Of a DNA stretch of 64,000 nucleotides, positions 8,702 through 17,699 are shown piece after piece. The notes beneath the pieces were generated by a model. It made no database searches. It was not told where the DNA came from and was given only the letters and a program-made list of their open reading frames with translations. Within the stretch, counting starts at the first letter, position 1; every line of letters begins with the position of its first letter. A program made the position numbers and the translations under genes. Source of the stretch: Prevotellaceae bacterium (GTDB taxonomy: Bacteria > Bacteroidota > Bacteroidia > Bacteroidales > UBA932); contig JAISFN010000145.1 of assembly GCA_031263585.1 (NCBI GenBank), forward strand, positions 1 through 64,000. The letters are read 5' to 3'.

Positions 8702-9979
8702 TTATATAAGTTGCTGATAAATTGATTTCACAATATGTGCCGTATCATCCCAACTGAGCGAATTAACTTCTTTCATCCCATTTTTGTTCAATGTTTTTGC
8801 CAGGATCGGGTAAGCCAGCAAGCCGTGTATGGCGTCGGCCATGGCATCGACATCCCAAAAATTGACTTTAAGCGCATGCTTTAGCACCTCGGCTACACCC
8901 GATTGTTTCGAGATGATAACGGGTACGCCGGTACGTATGGCTTCGAGAGGCGAAATACCAAAGGGTTCCGAAACCGAAGGCATTACATATACGTCGCTGT
9001 GGGCATACATCTGATTCACCTCATCGCCTTTTAAAAAACCCGTAAAATGGAAATTTGTACCTATACCCAGCCGTCCTATACGTCGTACCATACGGTTCAT
9101 CATATCGCCGCTGCCTGCCATAACAAAATGCACATTGGGCATACGTTTGAGAACTTTTTTAGCCGCCTCAATAAAATATTCGGGGCCTTTTTGGAATGTA
9201 ATACGCCCTAAAAAGGTTACAACTTTTTCACTGATACTGCGCTCGACATTGATGGCTTTGCGTCCCGAAAAATCGACGGCATTGTGAACGGTGTACACTT
9301 TCGACCTGTCAATACCGTAGCGGGTAATTACAATGTTGCGTGTAAGATTGCTGACGGCCATAATAGCATCGGCCATTTCCATCCCGAAGCGTTCGAGGTC
9401 GTAAACCGTACGGTTCACATTTTCGCCGCTACGGTCGAATTCGGTTGCATGAACATGTATTACCAAAGGCTTACCCGATATGCGTTTGGCGACAATCCCT
9501 GCCAGGTATGTGAGCCAATCATGCGCGTGAATTATGTCAAAATCATACAAACGAGCGATTGATGCCGCTACAAAGGCATAACGTATAACTTCTTCCATGA
9601 GGTTAGTACCGTATTTACCCGAAAAATTGTATTTCCTGCCCAGATGGCTAAACCCTTCTGTTTTTTTACTGTCGCTACTTTCCTTCATCAGTTCCTCATA
9701 ACCCTCAATTCCGAGGTATGGGATAAGACCAGAACTTACGGGCAAAAACTGTATATTTTTCCAAAACTCTTCAAAACCTGCAACATTATCAGGCGTTTCA
9801 ACATCACTTGCATTAATAATCTTACCAATGCTGCTATCTTCGTCTCCCATTGCCTTGGGCATAACAAAAAGTATCTCAACCCCCTGTGCGGCCAATCCTT
9901 TTGTCAGTCCGTAGCTGGCTGTACCTAATCCCCCCGAAATGTGCGGTGGAAATTCCCACCCAAACATTAATACTCTCAT
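8702..9979 (-). CDS. Glycosyltransferase family 4/5-type, glycogen-associated
   Basis: A 425-aa cytoplasmic GT-B glycosyltransferase. The N-terminal domain opens with MFGWEFPPHISGGLGTASYG, whose glycine loop is typical of glycogen-synthase-like GT4/GT5 enzymes. The C-terminal nucleotide-sugar domain carries FLGRITFQKGPEYFIEAAKK and EPFGISPLEA, the E-x7-E-type motif. I use ATG 9977-9979; a TTG two codons upstream (9983-9985) is possible. In Bacteroides a similar gene sits between a GH133 debranching enzyme and a GH57 amylase, the same order as here, so a role in alpha-glucan synthesis or remodelling is likely. The donor sugar is not determined. Confidence 0.85.
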   Translation of the reverse strand: MRVLMFGWEFPPHISGGLGTASYGLTKGLAAQGVEILFVMPKAMGDEDSSIGKIINASDVETPDNVAGFEEFWKNIQFLPVSSGLIPYLGIEGYEELMKESSDSKKTEGFSHLGRKYNFSGKYGTNLMEEVIRYAFVAASIARLYDFDIIHAHDWLTYLAGIVAKRISGKPLVIHVHATEFDRSGENVNRTVYDLERFGMEMADAIMAVSNLTRNIVITRYGIDRSKVYTVHNAVDFSGRKAINVERSISEKVVTFLGRITFQKGPEYFIEAAKKVLKRMPNVHFVMAGSGDMMNRMVRRIGRLGIGTNFHFTGFLKGDEVNQMYAHSDVYVMPSVSEPFGISPLEAIRTGVPVIISKQSGVAEVLKHALKVNFWDVDAMADAIHGLLAYPILAKTLNKNGMKEVNSLSWDDTAHIVKSIYQQLI

Positions 9980-10102
9980 AAACAAATTATTATTTGTAAA
10001 TTATTAATCGTTAGTCATTAATGGTTAAATGTCAAGAGTTATGCGTTATCTATCAAATATCAATTAATGAATACTTTGTCCTTTACATTTAACGAATATG
10101 AC

Positions 10103-12046
10103 TCATTCATGGTCGGCAATCATACGCATAATGCGCAACAATTCACTCACACTCCATGCCTGCGATATACACCCTCCTGAGTTATGCGGGGGATCGCCGT
10201 CGTATACTTCGGAGATGGAACAAATACCGCTCATAGTCATATCTTCTTCAAAATCGTTAACCAGCATTTTTGCTTTGTTTAAAAACGCTTTGCCGTGCAG
10301 TTTGAAATTTGCTTCGACATAATGGCCCAAAAGCCATACCCACGCAGTACCTTGATGGTAGGCATTGTCGCGGGTCTCCTGATTACTCTCGTAAACACCC
10401 TGGTATAACGGATTACGGGGCGATAATGAACGGATGCCCTTCATGGTAAGCAAGTCCTGGGCTACTTTATCAAGTATTTTTTCCTTGATATCATCGGTAA
10501 TCGGACTGAACGGCAAGGATACCGCCATTAACTGGTTGGGGCGCACAAATATATTTTGCCCAGCCTCGTCCACATAGTCGGCAAGGCATTGGCGGTCTTC
10601 GCACCAGAATGTAGGATAATAATTTTCTTCGATAAACGCCGGGATATCCTTCCATGCTTTTACAAATTTAGTATCGCCTTGCTCTTTGGCTAATTCCAAC
10701 GTATAGCAAACGGCATTATACCATAAAGCATTTATTTCAACCGCATACCCGGCGCGTTGAGTAACGGGTTTGCCGGCAACAACGGCGTCCATCCAGGTAA
10801 GTGCTTTGCCCGTTTCCCCTGCCCAGATAAGTCCGTTCTCGTGCATACTGATGCTGGAATTTTCCCCATCTCGGTAAGCTTTGAGTATGGATTTCATTTT
10901 TTTACCGTAATCCTTCCAAACACTGGCATTATCGTCAAGCACTGCGGCATATTGTTGAATTGCCCAGAAATACCATAAAGGTGCATCGGCGGAATTGTAT
11001 GCAGCCTGATCTTTTCTACCGATATTCGGGAATAACCCGCCTTTCAACTCATGCGACATGGTGTCAAGCACGGCTTTGCAGGTTTTAACATCATCATCTA
11101 CGGCAAGCGTTAACCCAGGTAGGGCGATAAACGTATCGCGCCCCCAACGGCCAAACCAAGGGTAACCGGCAACAACTTCGGTATTGTGCCCGCGGTGGAT
11201 GATAAACTGCGAGGCTGAATTGCGCAGGCAATTTAAAAAACTATCCTTGGGCGGACGGCTTAATAATTCCTTTTCAAACTTACGCGAAAGAGTATTGGCC
11301 GGATGCTCTTTCAACGATGCTGTAAAAACAATGCTCTCGCTTTTTTTTATCGGCATTTCGAAGTATCCTGGGGTAAATAAATCCTCCTGAAAATCGTACC
11401 CTCGTTTTAATTCCTCGGTATATTCGATATTGTAATACCAGTCGGGGTTGGCTATAAACTCGTTTTTTTTGTTTATCTGCATGTATAACGACGGGTAGCC
11501 GTTATATAATTTCGATGAAATACCATTTTCCACAACTTTATAATGGGTATCGGCATACATGTTGGCACGGCTCAGTTTATGAATGTTACGATATGCCAGA
11601 AACGGGCGCAACCGTATTTTTGTAGGCGAATGCACATCCATTAACGTATAGCGTATCATTAACTGTGCCTCGTTATGTATCATAAGTATTTCTTTACGCA
11701 ATACTACACCTCCTACCCGGTAAGTAATGGTAGGTGTGGGCTCGTATTCGAAATCGATAATATACTTGTGCCCGCGAGGCTCGTAAACATTTGGGTATTT
11801 ATGAATGCCTAAATTAAAAAGCTGTTCGTGTTGTATTATCGTTTCATCGAGTGATGATAGCAATACATGGTTTTCGCCGCCGAACTCCTCAATAGGGCAA
11901 ATTAATAAACCGTGATATTTACGGGTATTACAACATACAATGGTAGTACTCATGTATCCGCCTGCACGGTTTGTACTCAACATTTCGCGCGCAAGTGAAT
12001 ATTCGAGATTTACCAGCTCACTTTTATTAAATTTTAAATAGGCCAT
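10103..12046 (-). CDS. Glycogen debranching enzyme, amylo-alpha-1,6-glucosidase (GH133)
   Basis: A 647-aa cytoplasmic enzyme hydrolysing alpha-1,6 branch stubs of glycogen. The N-terminal beta-sandwich contains LSTNRAGGYMSTTIVCCNTR and KYHGLL, hallmarks of bacterial GDE proteins. The (alpha/alpha)6 GH133 domain shows AGYPWFGRWGRDTFIALPGL, GLFPNIGRKDQAAYNSADAP, WAGETGKALTWMDAV and a C-terminal RDNAYHQGTAWVWLLGHYVE. Length is normal for the family and the frame is intact. It lies between the branching enzyme and the glycosyltransferase with a 290-bp gap upstream. Confidence 0.93.
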   Translation of the reverse strand: MAYLKFNKSELVNLEYSLAREMLSTNRAGGYMSTTIVCCNTRKYHGLLICPIEEFGGENHVLLSSLDETIIQHEQLFNLGIHKYPNVYEPRGHKYIIDFEYEPTPTITYRVGGVVLRKEILMIHNEAQLMIRYTLMDVHSPTKIRLRPFLAYRNIHKLSRANMYADTHYKVVENGISSKLYNGYPSLYMQINKKNEFIANPDWYYNIEYTEELKRGYDFQEDLFTPGYFEMPIKKSESIVFTASLKEHPANTLSRKFEKELLSRPPKDSFLNCLRNSASQFIIHRGHNTEVVAGYPWFGRWGRDTFIALPGLTLAVDDDVKTCKAVLDTMSHELKGGLFPNIGRKDQAAYNSADAPLWYFWAIQQYAAVLDDNASVWKDYGKKMKSILKAYRDGENSSISMHENGLIWAGETGKALTWMDAVVAGKPVTQRAGYAVEINALWYNAVCYTLELAKEQGDTKFVKAWKDIPAFIEENYYPTFWCEDRQCLADYVDEAGQNIFVRPNQLMAVSLPFSPITDDIKEKILDKVAQDLLTMKGIRSLSPRNPLYQGVYESNQETRDNAYHQGTAWVWLLGHYVEANFKLHGKAFLNKAKMLVNDFEEDMTMSGICSISEVYDGDPPHNSGGCISQAWSVSELLRIMRMIADHE

Positions 12047-12196
12047 ATTTTATGTTGATTTGGTTTATTTGTAAAATATTTATCGCTTATTTGTTAACCG
12101 TTAATCGTAAAGTATTGATTTGTTAATTAGCTAATGAGAAAATCAGAGAATGTGAGAATTATTTTCAAATTTACTAATTTTATCAAATTAAAAAAA

Positions 12197-12225
12197 GTCG
12201 TGTGCCGCATATCGTGATATATGAT
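12197..12225. repeat. 29-bp intergenic repeat, copy 2 (inverted)
   Basis: Reverse complement matches 2191-2219 at about 25 of 29 positions and is likewise followed by an AAGTTATCAACTTTCAATT-type stretch. It lies in the 290-bp gap between the branching and debranching enzyme genes, where no gene or clear promoter was seen. Confidence 0.6.
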
Positions 12226-12336
12226 ATCATTTTAAGTTATCAACTTTCAATTCTCAAATAGTTACGAACGCTCTAAATTATAATATTTTCGTTACAAAAA
12301 CAAATTTATTATCATGTTTTTTATCGTTTTATAGAT

Positions 12337-14319
12337 TTATTTTTCGATTTGAAGCGCTAAAGCCGTCCGCGCCGGGATATAAACCTTCAGTATGTTTTTT
12401 GTACCAGTTACTTGCGTAAAATACCGACTGTTTTCGTCAATGCGGCCAAACCCGTCGAACCGAGCAGAATCGGAACTTAGCGCCACGCGATAACTTCCGG
12501 GATCAATTTCGAAACCGTAATCTGGAAATGACTTCGACGGATTAAAATTGAAAATAAACAGCAAATCGCCTCGTTTAAACACTAAAACCTGGTCGGAATT
12601 ATTTTGGACAATAGCAAACGGCCGGAAATCGAAAAATTGCCCTTGTTTTACCAGTTTGAGCATGGCTTTGTCAAACTCACCTAAAAACCGGTAACGCAAA
12701 TTGGCATTTTCGGTCATGCTCCATTGCCTGCGTGCATATTTGTATGACCACTTGTTCCCCTCGCGCGGAAAATCAATCCACTCCGGATGTCCGAACTCAT
12801 TACCCATAAAATTAAGGTAACCGTTACCTGCTGTGGCAAGGCTGATTAACCTAATCATTTTATGCAAACACATCCCCCTATCAATGACAATATCGCGTTC
12901 GAAAATGTTCATTGATGTGTACATTTTATCTCCCATCAAACGGAAAACGATAGTTTGGTCGCCTACCATCGCCTGGTCATGACTTTCGGCGTAGCTTATG
13001 GTTTTTTCATCTTTGCGTTTGTTGGTTAGTTCGTAAAACATATCACCTACATGCCATTCCTCGTCAGGTTTGAACTTTATGTTTTTTACCCAAAAATCGG
13101 CAACGCCCATAGCCATCCTGAAATCGAAACCGATGCCCCCGTCCTTTAGCGGTATGGCAAGGCCGGGCATACCGCTTACATCTTCGGCAATGGTAATTGC
13201 ACCGGGATATACCTGATGGATAAGCCGATTAGCCAGTGTAAGGTATGCAATGGCATCCTCATCCTGGTTGCCGTCATAATACATCAAATAATTGGTAAAA
13301 TCGCGGCCTATGCCATGGTCGTAATATATCATGCTGGTAACCCCATCGAAACGGAATCCGTCGAAATGAAATTCTTCAAGCCAATACTTGCAGTTCGAAA
13401 GCAAAAACAGTATGGTTTCGTCTTTCCCGTAATTAAACAGGCGCGAATCCCAAACCGGGTGTACCCCCTGCTCGCCCGGATGAAAATAAAGGTCATAGCT
13501 TCCGTCAAAACGGCTTAATCCTTCGCTCTCATTCCGCACGGCATGCGAGTGTACCATATCTAATATCACGGCAAGGCCCAGGTGGTGGGCTTCGTCAATC
13601 AGTTTTTTAAGTTCGTCGGGTGTGCCGAATCGTGAACTTACCGCAAAAAAGTTCGATACCTGATAACCGAACGAGCCGTAATACGGATGTTCCTGTATAG
13701 CCATCAGTTGTATAGTATTGTAGCCATTTTCGGCGATACGCGGCAATACTTTACGCCGGAAATAATCGAACGAGGCTATCTCCTCCTTTTCGGACGACAT
13801 GCCGATATGCGCCTCGTAAATCAACGGATTGTTGACCTGTTGCGGACGTTTATATTTCCATTTATAAAGTTTTTCGGGCTGCCATACCTGTGCTGAAAAT
13901 ATTTTGCTTACAGGGTCCTGCACTACTCGGCGGGCATATGTTGGTAGACGTTCGCCCGTACCCTCGTCCCAAATAACCAAAAGCTTATACAAATCGCCAT
14001 GATGCAGTACATCCAAAGGCAATCCGATTTCCCAATTACCGTTATTTGTTTTTTTTAGCTGATAGTTTTCATTCAGAGCCCAGCTTGAGAAATTTCCGAT
14101 GAGGTATATTTTATCGGCATGAGGCGCCCATTCGCGGAAAACCCATTTGTCGGGATATTTATGTAACCCATAGTATAAATAATTGTTTGCAATATCGCTT
14201 AATTGCTTGCGATTAGTTAGTTCAGACTCTTTTAACACTGCTTTTTGTAAGCGCCGCAATATAATAGGCCAATATCTTTCGAGGTCGGAATCGTTGAGGA
14301 CTAATGGGGGTAATTTCAT
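12337..14319 (-). CDS. glgB: 1,4-alpha-glucan branching enzyme, eukaryotic type (GH13_8)
   Basis: A 660-aa enzyme that cuts alpha-1,4 chains and re-attaches them as alpha-1,6 branches. An N-terminal CBM48-like region (KWVFREWAPHADKIYLIGNF) is followed by a GH13 barrel with DMVHSHAVRN, GFRFDGVTSM (nucleophile Asp325), TIAEDVSGMP (acid/base Glu379) and AESHDQAMVGD. These versions of the four GH13 regions are those of eukaryotic glycogen branching enzymes (subfamily 8); the proteobacterial GlgB type has DWVPAHF and LSHDEV instead. The C-terminal beta domain ends at EK-stop. It is the first gene of the glycogen cluster in transcription order, with a promoter candidate about 130 nt upstream. Confidence 0.93.
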   Translation of the reverse strand: MKLPPLVLNDSDLERYWPIILRRLQKAVLKESELTNRKQLSDIANNYLYYGLHKYPDKWVFREWAPHADKIYLIGNFSSWALNENYQLKKTNNGNWEIGLPLDVLHHGDLYKLLVIWDEGTGERLPTYARRVVQDPVSKIFSAQVWQPEKLYKWKYKRPQQVNNPLIYEAHIGMSSEKEEIASFDYFRRKVLPRIAENGYNTIQLMAIQEHPYYGSFGYQVSNFFAVSSRFGTPDELKKLIDEAHHLGLAVILDMVHSHAVRNESEGLSRFDGSYDLYFHPGEQGVHPVWDSRLFNYGKDETILFLLSNCKYWLEEFHFDGFRFDGVTSMIYYDHGIGRDFTNYLMYYDGNQDEDAIAYLTLANRLIHQVYPGAITIAEDVSGMPGLAIPLKDGGIGFDFRMAMGVADFWVKNIKFKPDEEWHVGDMFYELTNKRKDEKTISYAESHDQAMVGDQTIVFRLMGDKMYTSMNIFERDIVIDRGMCLHKMIRLISLATAGNGYLNFMGNEFGHPEWIDFPREGNKWSYKYARRQWSMTENANLRYRFLGEFDKAMLKLVKQGQFFDFRPFAIVQNNSDQVLVFKRGDLLFIFNFNPSKSFPDYGFEIDPGSYRVALSSDSARFDGFGRIDENSRYFTQVTGTKNILKVYIPARTALALQIEK

Positions 14320-14450
14320 CTTCAGAACTTTTAAATATTACAGATAAAGCATACAAATGCCCGAAAAGCAAGAAAAAACTTTACTATAACCTAATAAATA
14401 AACAAACAAACAATGGAATAGTAGGAAAATTCAACTTAATATAGAGATTA

Positions 14451-14458
14451 CAAAGATA
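14451..14458 (-). promoter_or_regulatory. Candidate -7 element (TATCTTTG) of the glycogen cluster
   Basis: On the minus strand TATCTTTG matches TAnnTTTG exactly. It lies about 132 nt before the branching-enzyme start, implying a leader of roughly 125 nt. A weak TTTC sits 18 nt further upstream in the -33 position. It is the best promoter candidate seen upstream of the first gene. Confidence 0.5.
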
Positions 14459-14681
14459 AATAAAATAAAATTACCCGAAACATGTTTTATAGTGTATTCA
14501 AGGCAATCACATGAAAAACGATTAAATGTAAAATTGTTTATATAAGCAATATAAGTCTAATTATAGATGTAAAAATAAAAATACCGGATTACCTGCAGTG
14601 AGCTCGCAAAGTTCGGGTACCTCGCCTATAGCTTATAATAATGTAAAGTTTTTATATATCTAACCCTTACCATGTTATCAT

Positions 14682-14847
14682 CAGGGCAAGCACATCAAAA
14701 TAATGTTGATTTATTAAATATGAAATTTTCAGTATGTTACAAGCTTATCATTTTATTATTTAGAATCATTCTAATATTTTTAAAAATGCTAATATTTTGA
14801 TAATAACAAAATTATATGTATAAAATATTTTTGATGCGTTTGCCCTG
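14682..14847. mobile_element. 166-bp MITE of ISAs1 type with 10-bp target duplication
   Basis: Terminal inverted repeats of 19 bp: CAGGGCAAGCACATCAAAA at 14682-14700 and, on the opposite strand, CAGGGCAAACGCATCAAAA at 14829-14847, 17 of 19 identical. They are flanked by a perfect 10-bp direct repeat ATGTTATCAT (14672-14681 and 14848-14857), the mark of a transposition event. The AT-rich interior has no reading frame. The TIR sequence is shared with the ISAs1-family remnant at 55202-55683 in this window, and 8-10-bp duplications are usual for that family. It therefore looks like a non-autonomous derivative moved by an ISAs1-type transposase. Confidence 0.8.
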
Positions 14848-14857
14848 ATGTTATCAT

Positions 14858-15299
14858 TGCTTTCGGCGAACTCGCAAGTTCAGTTCTGAATGAAGTAAAT
14901 GATTTGAAAAAGAGATACTTAATTTCACTTAGCATGACAACTTGCTAGCGGTTTAGTATCCATTCTCAACTTTCAATTTTCAATTAATAAAGTCTAATAC
15001 GTATATTTCAATATTTGAAATTCCGTATCCCCTTCTTTAACTATATTTGCTTCTGTAAGATTTTGGGCATCAATATACGAAAGTCCGGTATAACAATAAA
15101 AAATTTTATCAGTTAAACAACAGATATTTATCGGAAAGAAAAAGAGCAATGGGTAACGTATATGGAAACAGGCGAAGTTCTTTCGCCTGCTTTGGTTTAC
15201 ATCGTTTCAAATAACTCTTTGACAAAAAAATGAACTGCTGAAAGTTTTTAAATAGAAATGTTTTCAAAATGAGTCATTTTAATTTACATATCAGTTGTT
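14858..15299. other. Intergenic region without genes
   Basis: No credible coding frame on either strand. It holds AT-rich sequence with a CTCAACTTTCAATTTTCAATTA stretch like those in other gaps of this window, and a hairpin at 15169-15189 (stem CAGGCGAA/TTCGCCTG, 5-nt loop). That hairpin lies 110 bp beyond the stop of the neighbouring minus-strand ATPase gene and might end its transcript. Confidence 0.5.
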
Positions 15300-16529
15300 T
15301 CAGAAAGATTGCCTCATCAAGAAATCTTTCAAATGTATTTGTTCAATTCCGTTGTAATCGCCCGAACTAAATTCATCCATTGTTACTACATATTTCGGGT
15401 AATTGTTTTCTATTTTCAGCAGGTTGCCAAATTCCCGTTGAATGGCGCTGTTTTCGGAAAACATATAGCAAACCTGAATATAAACCATTCGTCCGTTTTT
15501 TTCAGCCACAAAATCGACTTCCAACGATGATAGTTGCCCTACATGTATTTTATAACCCAAGTGCAGCAAGTGAAGATATACGGCGTTTTCCATGAGTTTG
15601 TGAATGTTTTTGCGTACATCAAAACCACGAATGCAGTTGCGCAAGCCCAAATCTTCAAAATAATATTTCTCGCCAACCTCGAATATCTTTAACCCTGCAA
15701 TATCGAACCGTTGTACTTTATGTATGAAATAAGCATTTGACAAGGGCTTCAAGTAGTTCAAAATGGCTTGTGTGGAAACCGAAGTATATTGTGATTTCAA
15801 ATATTTGGCAATATTACTCGCAGAAAACATGTTCCCGACATTATCCGCTAAAAATTCCACCAAATTTTCAAGAAACGCCACATTCCGAATATTTTCGCGT
15901 GCCACCACATCCTTCAAAAGAATGGTGGAATAAACGTTGCGCAGGTACTCAAATACGGAAAATTCTTCCAATCCGATGACGTACATATAAGGCATTCCGC
16001 CAAGTGTAAGGTACTTGCTTAATGATTGGGTAGTGTTTTCCAACGAAAAGAAGCGGCAAAATTCATCATATCCCAATGAGTGTATCTTAAACTCAATATA
16101 CCGTCCTGCCAAGAATGTAGCCAATTCACCCGAAAGCATGTTAGCATTGCTGCCACTGCAAAATATATCGCAGCAATTTTCTGCCAACAGACTTCGTAAA
16201 GTCTTCTCAAAGCCTTTTATTTCCTGTATTTCATCAACAAACAGGTAGTTTTTTACATCAAGTTTCAGCAGGCTTTTAACTTCTTTGTAAAACACTTCAT
16301 CGTCTGTAATGTGTTGATGCGGTTTCAACTCTTTGCTGATGTAAATGATGTTAGCCGACGGCGCAGTTTCGCGTATTTCCTTGATGATTTGGAAAAGGAT
16401 ATAACTCTTTCCCACACGTCGCTGACCTGTAATGACCTTGATAATTTCCTTATCAATAAACGGTTTTATCCGTTCCGTGTAAACGGGACGCGGAATGAAC
16501 GGTCTTGCTTTTAGTATTTCGTCTATCAT
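15300..16529 (-). CDS. DUF4143-type AAA ATPase (ATP-binding protein, AAA_14)
   Basis: A 409-aa P-loop ATPase of the widespread, poorly understood AAA_14/DUF4143 group. Walker A is GQRRVGKSYILFQI (residues ~40-53) and Walker B is NYLFVDEIQEI. A winged-helix segment follows (SQYTSVSTQAILNYLKPLSN), then the C-terminal DUF4143 region with LEVDFVAEKNGRMVYIQVCY, a nuclease-like fold whose usual EVK triad residue here reads QVC. I start at ATG 16527-16529; the longer reading would run across the promoter at 16546-16553. Roles in defence or mobile-element biology have been proposed for such ATPases but are unproven. A paralogue is at 20092-21438. Confidence 0.85.
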   Translation of the reverse strand: MIDEILKARPFIPRPVYTERIKPFIDKEIIKVITGQRRVGKSYILFQIIKEIRETAPSANIIYISKELKPHQHITDDEVFYKEVKSLLKLDVKNYLFVDEIQEIKGFEKTLRSLLAENCCDIFCSGSNANMLSGELATFLAGRYIEFKIHSLGYDEFCRFFSLENTTQSLSKYLTLGGMPYMYVIGLEEFSVFEYLRNVYSTILLKDVVARENIRNVAFLENLVEFLADNVGNMFSASNIAKYLKSQYTSVSTQAILNYLKPLSNAYFIHKVQRFDIAGLKIFEVGEKYYFEDLGLRNCIRGFDVRKNIHKLMENAVYLHLLHLGYKIHVGQLSSLEVDFVAEKNGRMVYIQVCYMFSENSAIQREFGNLLKIENNYPKYVVTMDEFSSGDYNGIEQIHLKDFLMRQSF

Positions 16530-16545
16530 ATTTGATGTTTTTCTA

Positions 16546-16578
16546 CAAATATAACAATTTGTCAATTACAATTGACAA
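16546..16578 (-). promoter_or_regulatory. Promoter with 20-bp palindromic operator upstream of the ATPase
   Basis: On the minus strand TATATTTG (16546-16553) matches the -7 consensus. Just upstream (16559-16578) is a perfect inverted repeat TTGTCAATT/AATTGACAA with a 2-bp spacer, lying between the -7 and -33 positions. Placement and symmetry fit a dimeric repressor site, so the ATPase gene is probably repressed by an unidentified regulator. Confidence 0.55.
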
Positions 16579-16808
16579 AAATCGAATTATTTTTTATCAG
16601 CATGATACAAGTCTTCTTTCGTTTGGTAAAGTTACGAGCTATAAATGTGTCCAGAATGTCGTTTCGTCATAAGCAAAGTGGGGTTTCGTCAAAAAAATTT
16701 TATGTAACCTTGAATTGCGCTGAATTTTGCCGTGCCAAAAGTCTTATCAATAATCAAGGATATGAAAATTAAGTTCTATTCAAGCGTTTTGCTTTTGGTT
16801 GGAATCAG

Positions 16809-17127
16809 CATGTTGTATGCAATCGGACTCAGGATATCGGAAGCGCTCAATCTGCCGTAAAGATATTCATTTGGATGAAAACTATCTGGTGGTAAGGGAT
16901 GCCAAGAACCGGACGGAAAGGATGGTTCCCATATCCCAATCCTTATTCGACATATGCAAGCAGTACGTCTTTTACAGAGAAAAACTCCCCTTGAAAATAG
17001 ACAGGGAGTCCTTCTTTTTAAGCTTGTCGAGACGCAGATGCAAGGGGAAGCATACGATACATCGCTGGTTTAAGCTAGTATTAAAGGATGCGGGAATACC
17101 CTATACGGGAAACCACCACGGACCAAA
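16809..17127 (+). pseudogene. Tyrosine recombinase fragment
   Basis: MLYAIGLRISEALNL (with the first catalytic Arg) is followed by a frameshift near 16856, then RKDIHLDENYLVVRDAKNRT, ERMVPISQSLFDICKQYVFY and a helical stretch ending IPYTGNHHGP. This is the catalytic domain of an integrase/XerCD-like recombinase. The reading frame departs from the family before the HxxR box and the catalytic Tyr, and the N-terminal arm is absent. It is a broken relic of an integrated element. Confidence 0.75.
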
Positions 17128-17262
17128 GTCAGAAAGACGCCATCTGGGTACTCAAACAGAATGGCAGCATCTGAGGTGGGAGTGGACAAAACCCTTATCA
17201 GGTGTTGCAGGGCTTACGAAATGAAACGCCTCGGACTAGTCAATAAATCACTGATTATATGA
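17128..17262 (+). pseudogene. HTH fragment of a transposase-like protein
   Basis: In the frame beginning at 17128 the translation reads MAASEVGVDKTLIRCCRAYE and then LGLVNKSLII before a TGA at 17260. It resembles the helix-turn-helix N-terminus of IS3/IS150-like OrfA proteins (xASEVGVxxTxxRxWxxAY). It abuts the recombinase fragment directly, pointing to one element inserted into or recombined with the other. Short and decayed, so the family call is tentative. Confidence 0.4.
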
Positions 17263-17699
17263 CTAAAAACCAATATATTTTGCAAAGCCTATCCCAACGC
17301 AAAGATTCGCCGCTTCAACTCGCAAAAAAATATTCCATTCCTGAAACAATTATTTTTTGTTTTTATTCAAAAAGGATTTATATTTATCCCTAGTTTTTAA
17401 ATCAAAAAGCATCTTTAATCATGTCGAAATCTTTCGAAAATTTCTTACAGGCAATGTCCGGTGTAGCGTTCTGTAAACCACTGAGTGGCACGATCTTTAT
17501 AGAGAGAGCTACCTGCTAACTTCCATATAAAAAAAATTCAAATTTCAAACTTCCAGGGAACTATATTTTTCCTATGGGTTCCTTTTGTTTTATATTCCGG
17601 AAAGTTTAGAACAAAAACTTTCTTGGAATTCCGGATATCGATTTCTACAGGATGGAAAAATCAATCAAGTTACACGTATATACATAATTCACAATTCAG
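17263..17699. other. Intergenic region, no supported gene
   Basis: AT-rich. A 32-codon frame at 17420 and a 7-bp hairpin (AAAGTTT/AAACTTT within flanking CCGGA arms, about 17593-17640) are present, but no homology was recognised. Confidence 0.4.

Noticed and set aside
17420-17518. 32-aa Cys-containing peptide frame
   Set aside because: No modifying enzyme genes nearby, no promoter, and surroundings are decayed; likely chance.
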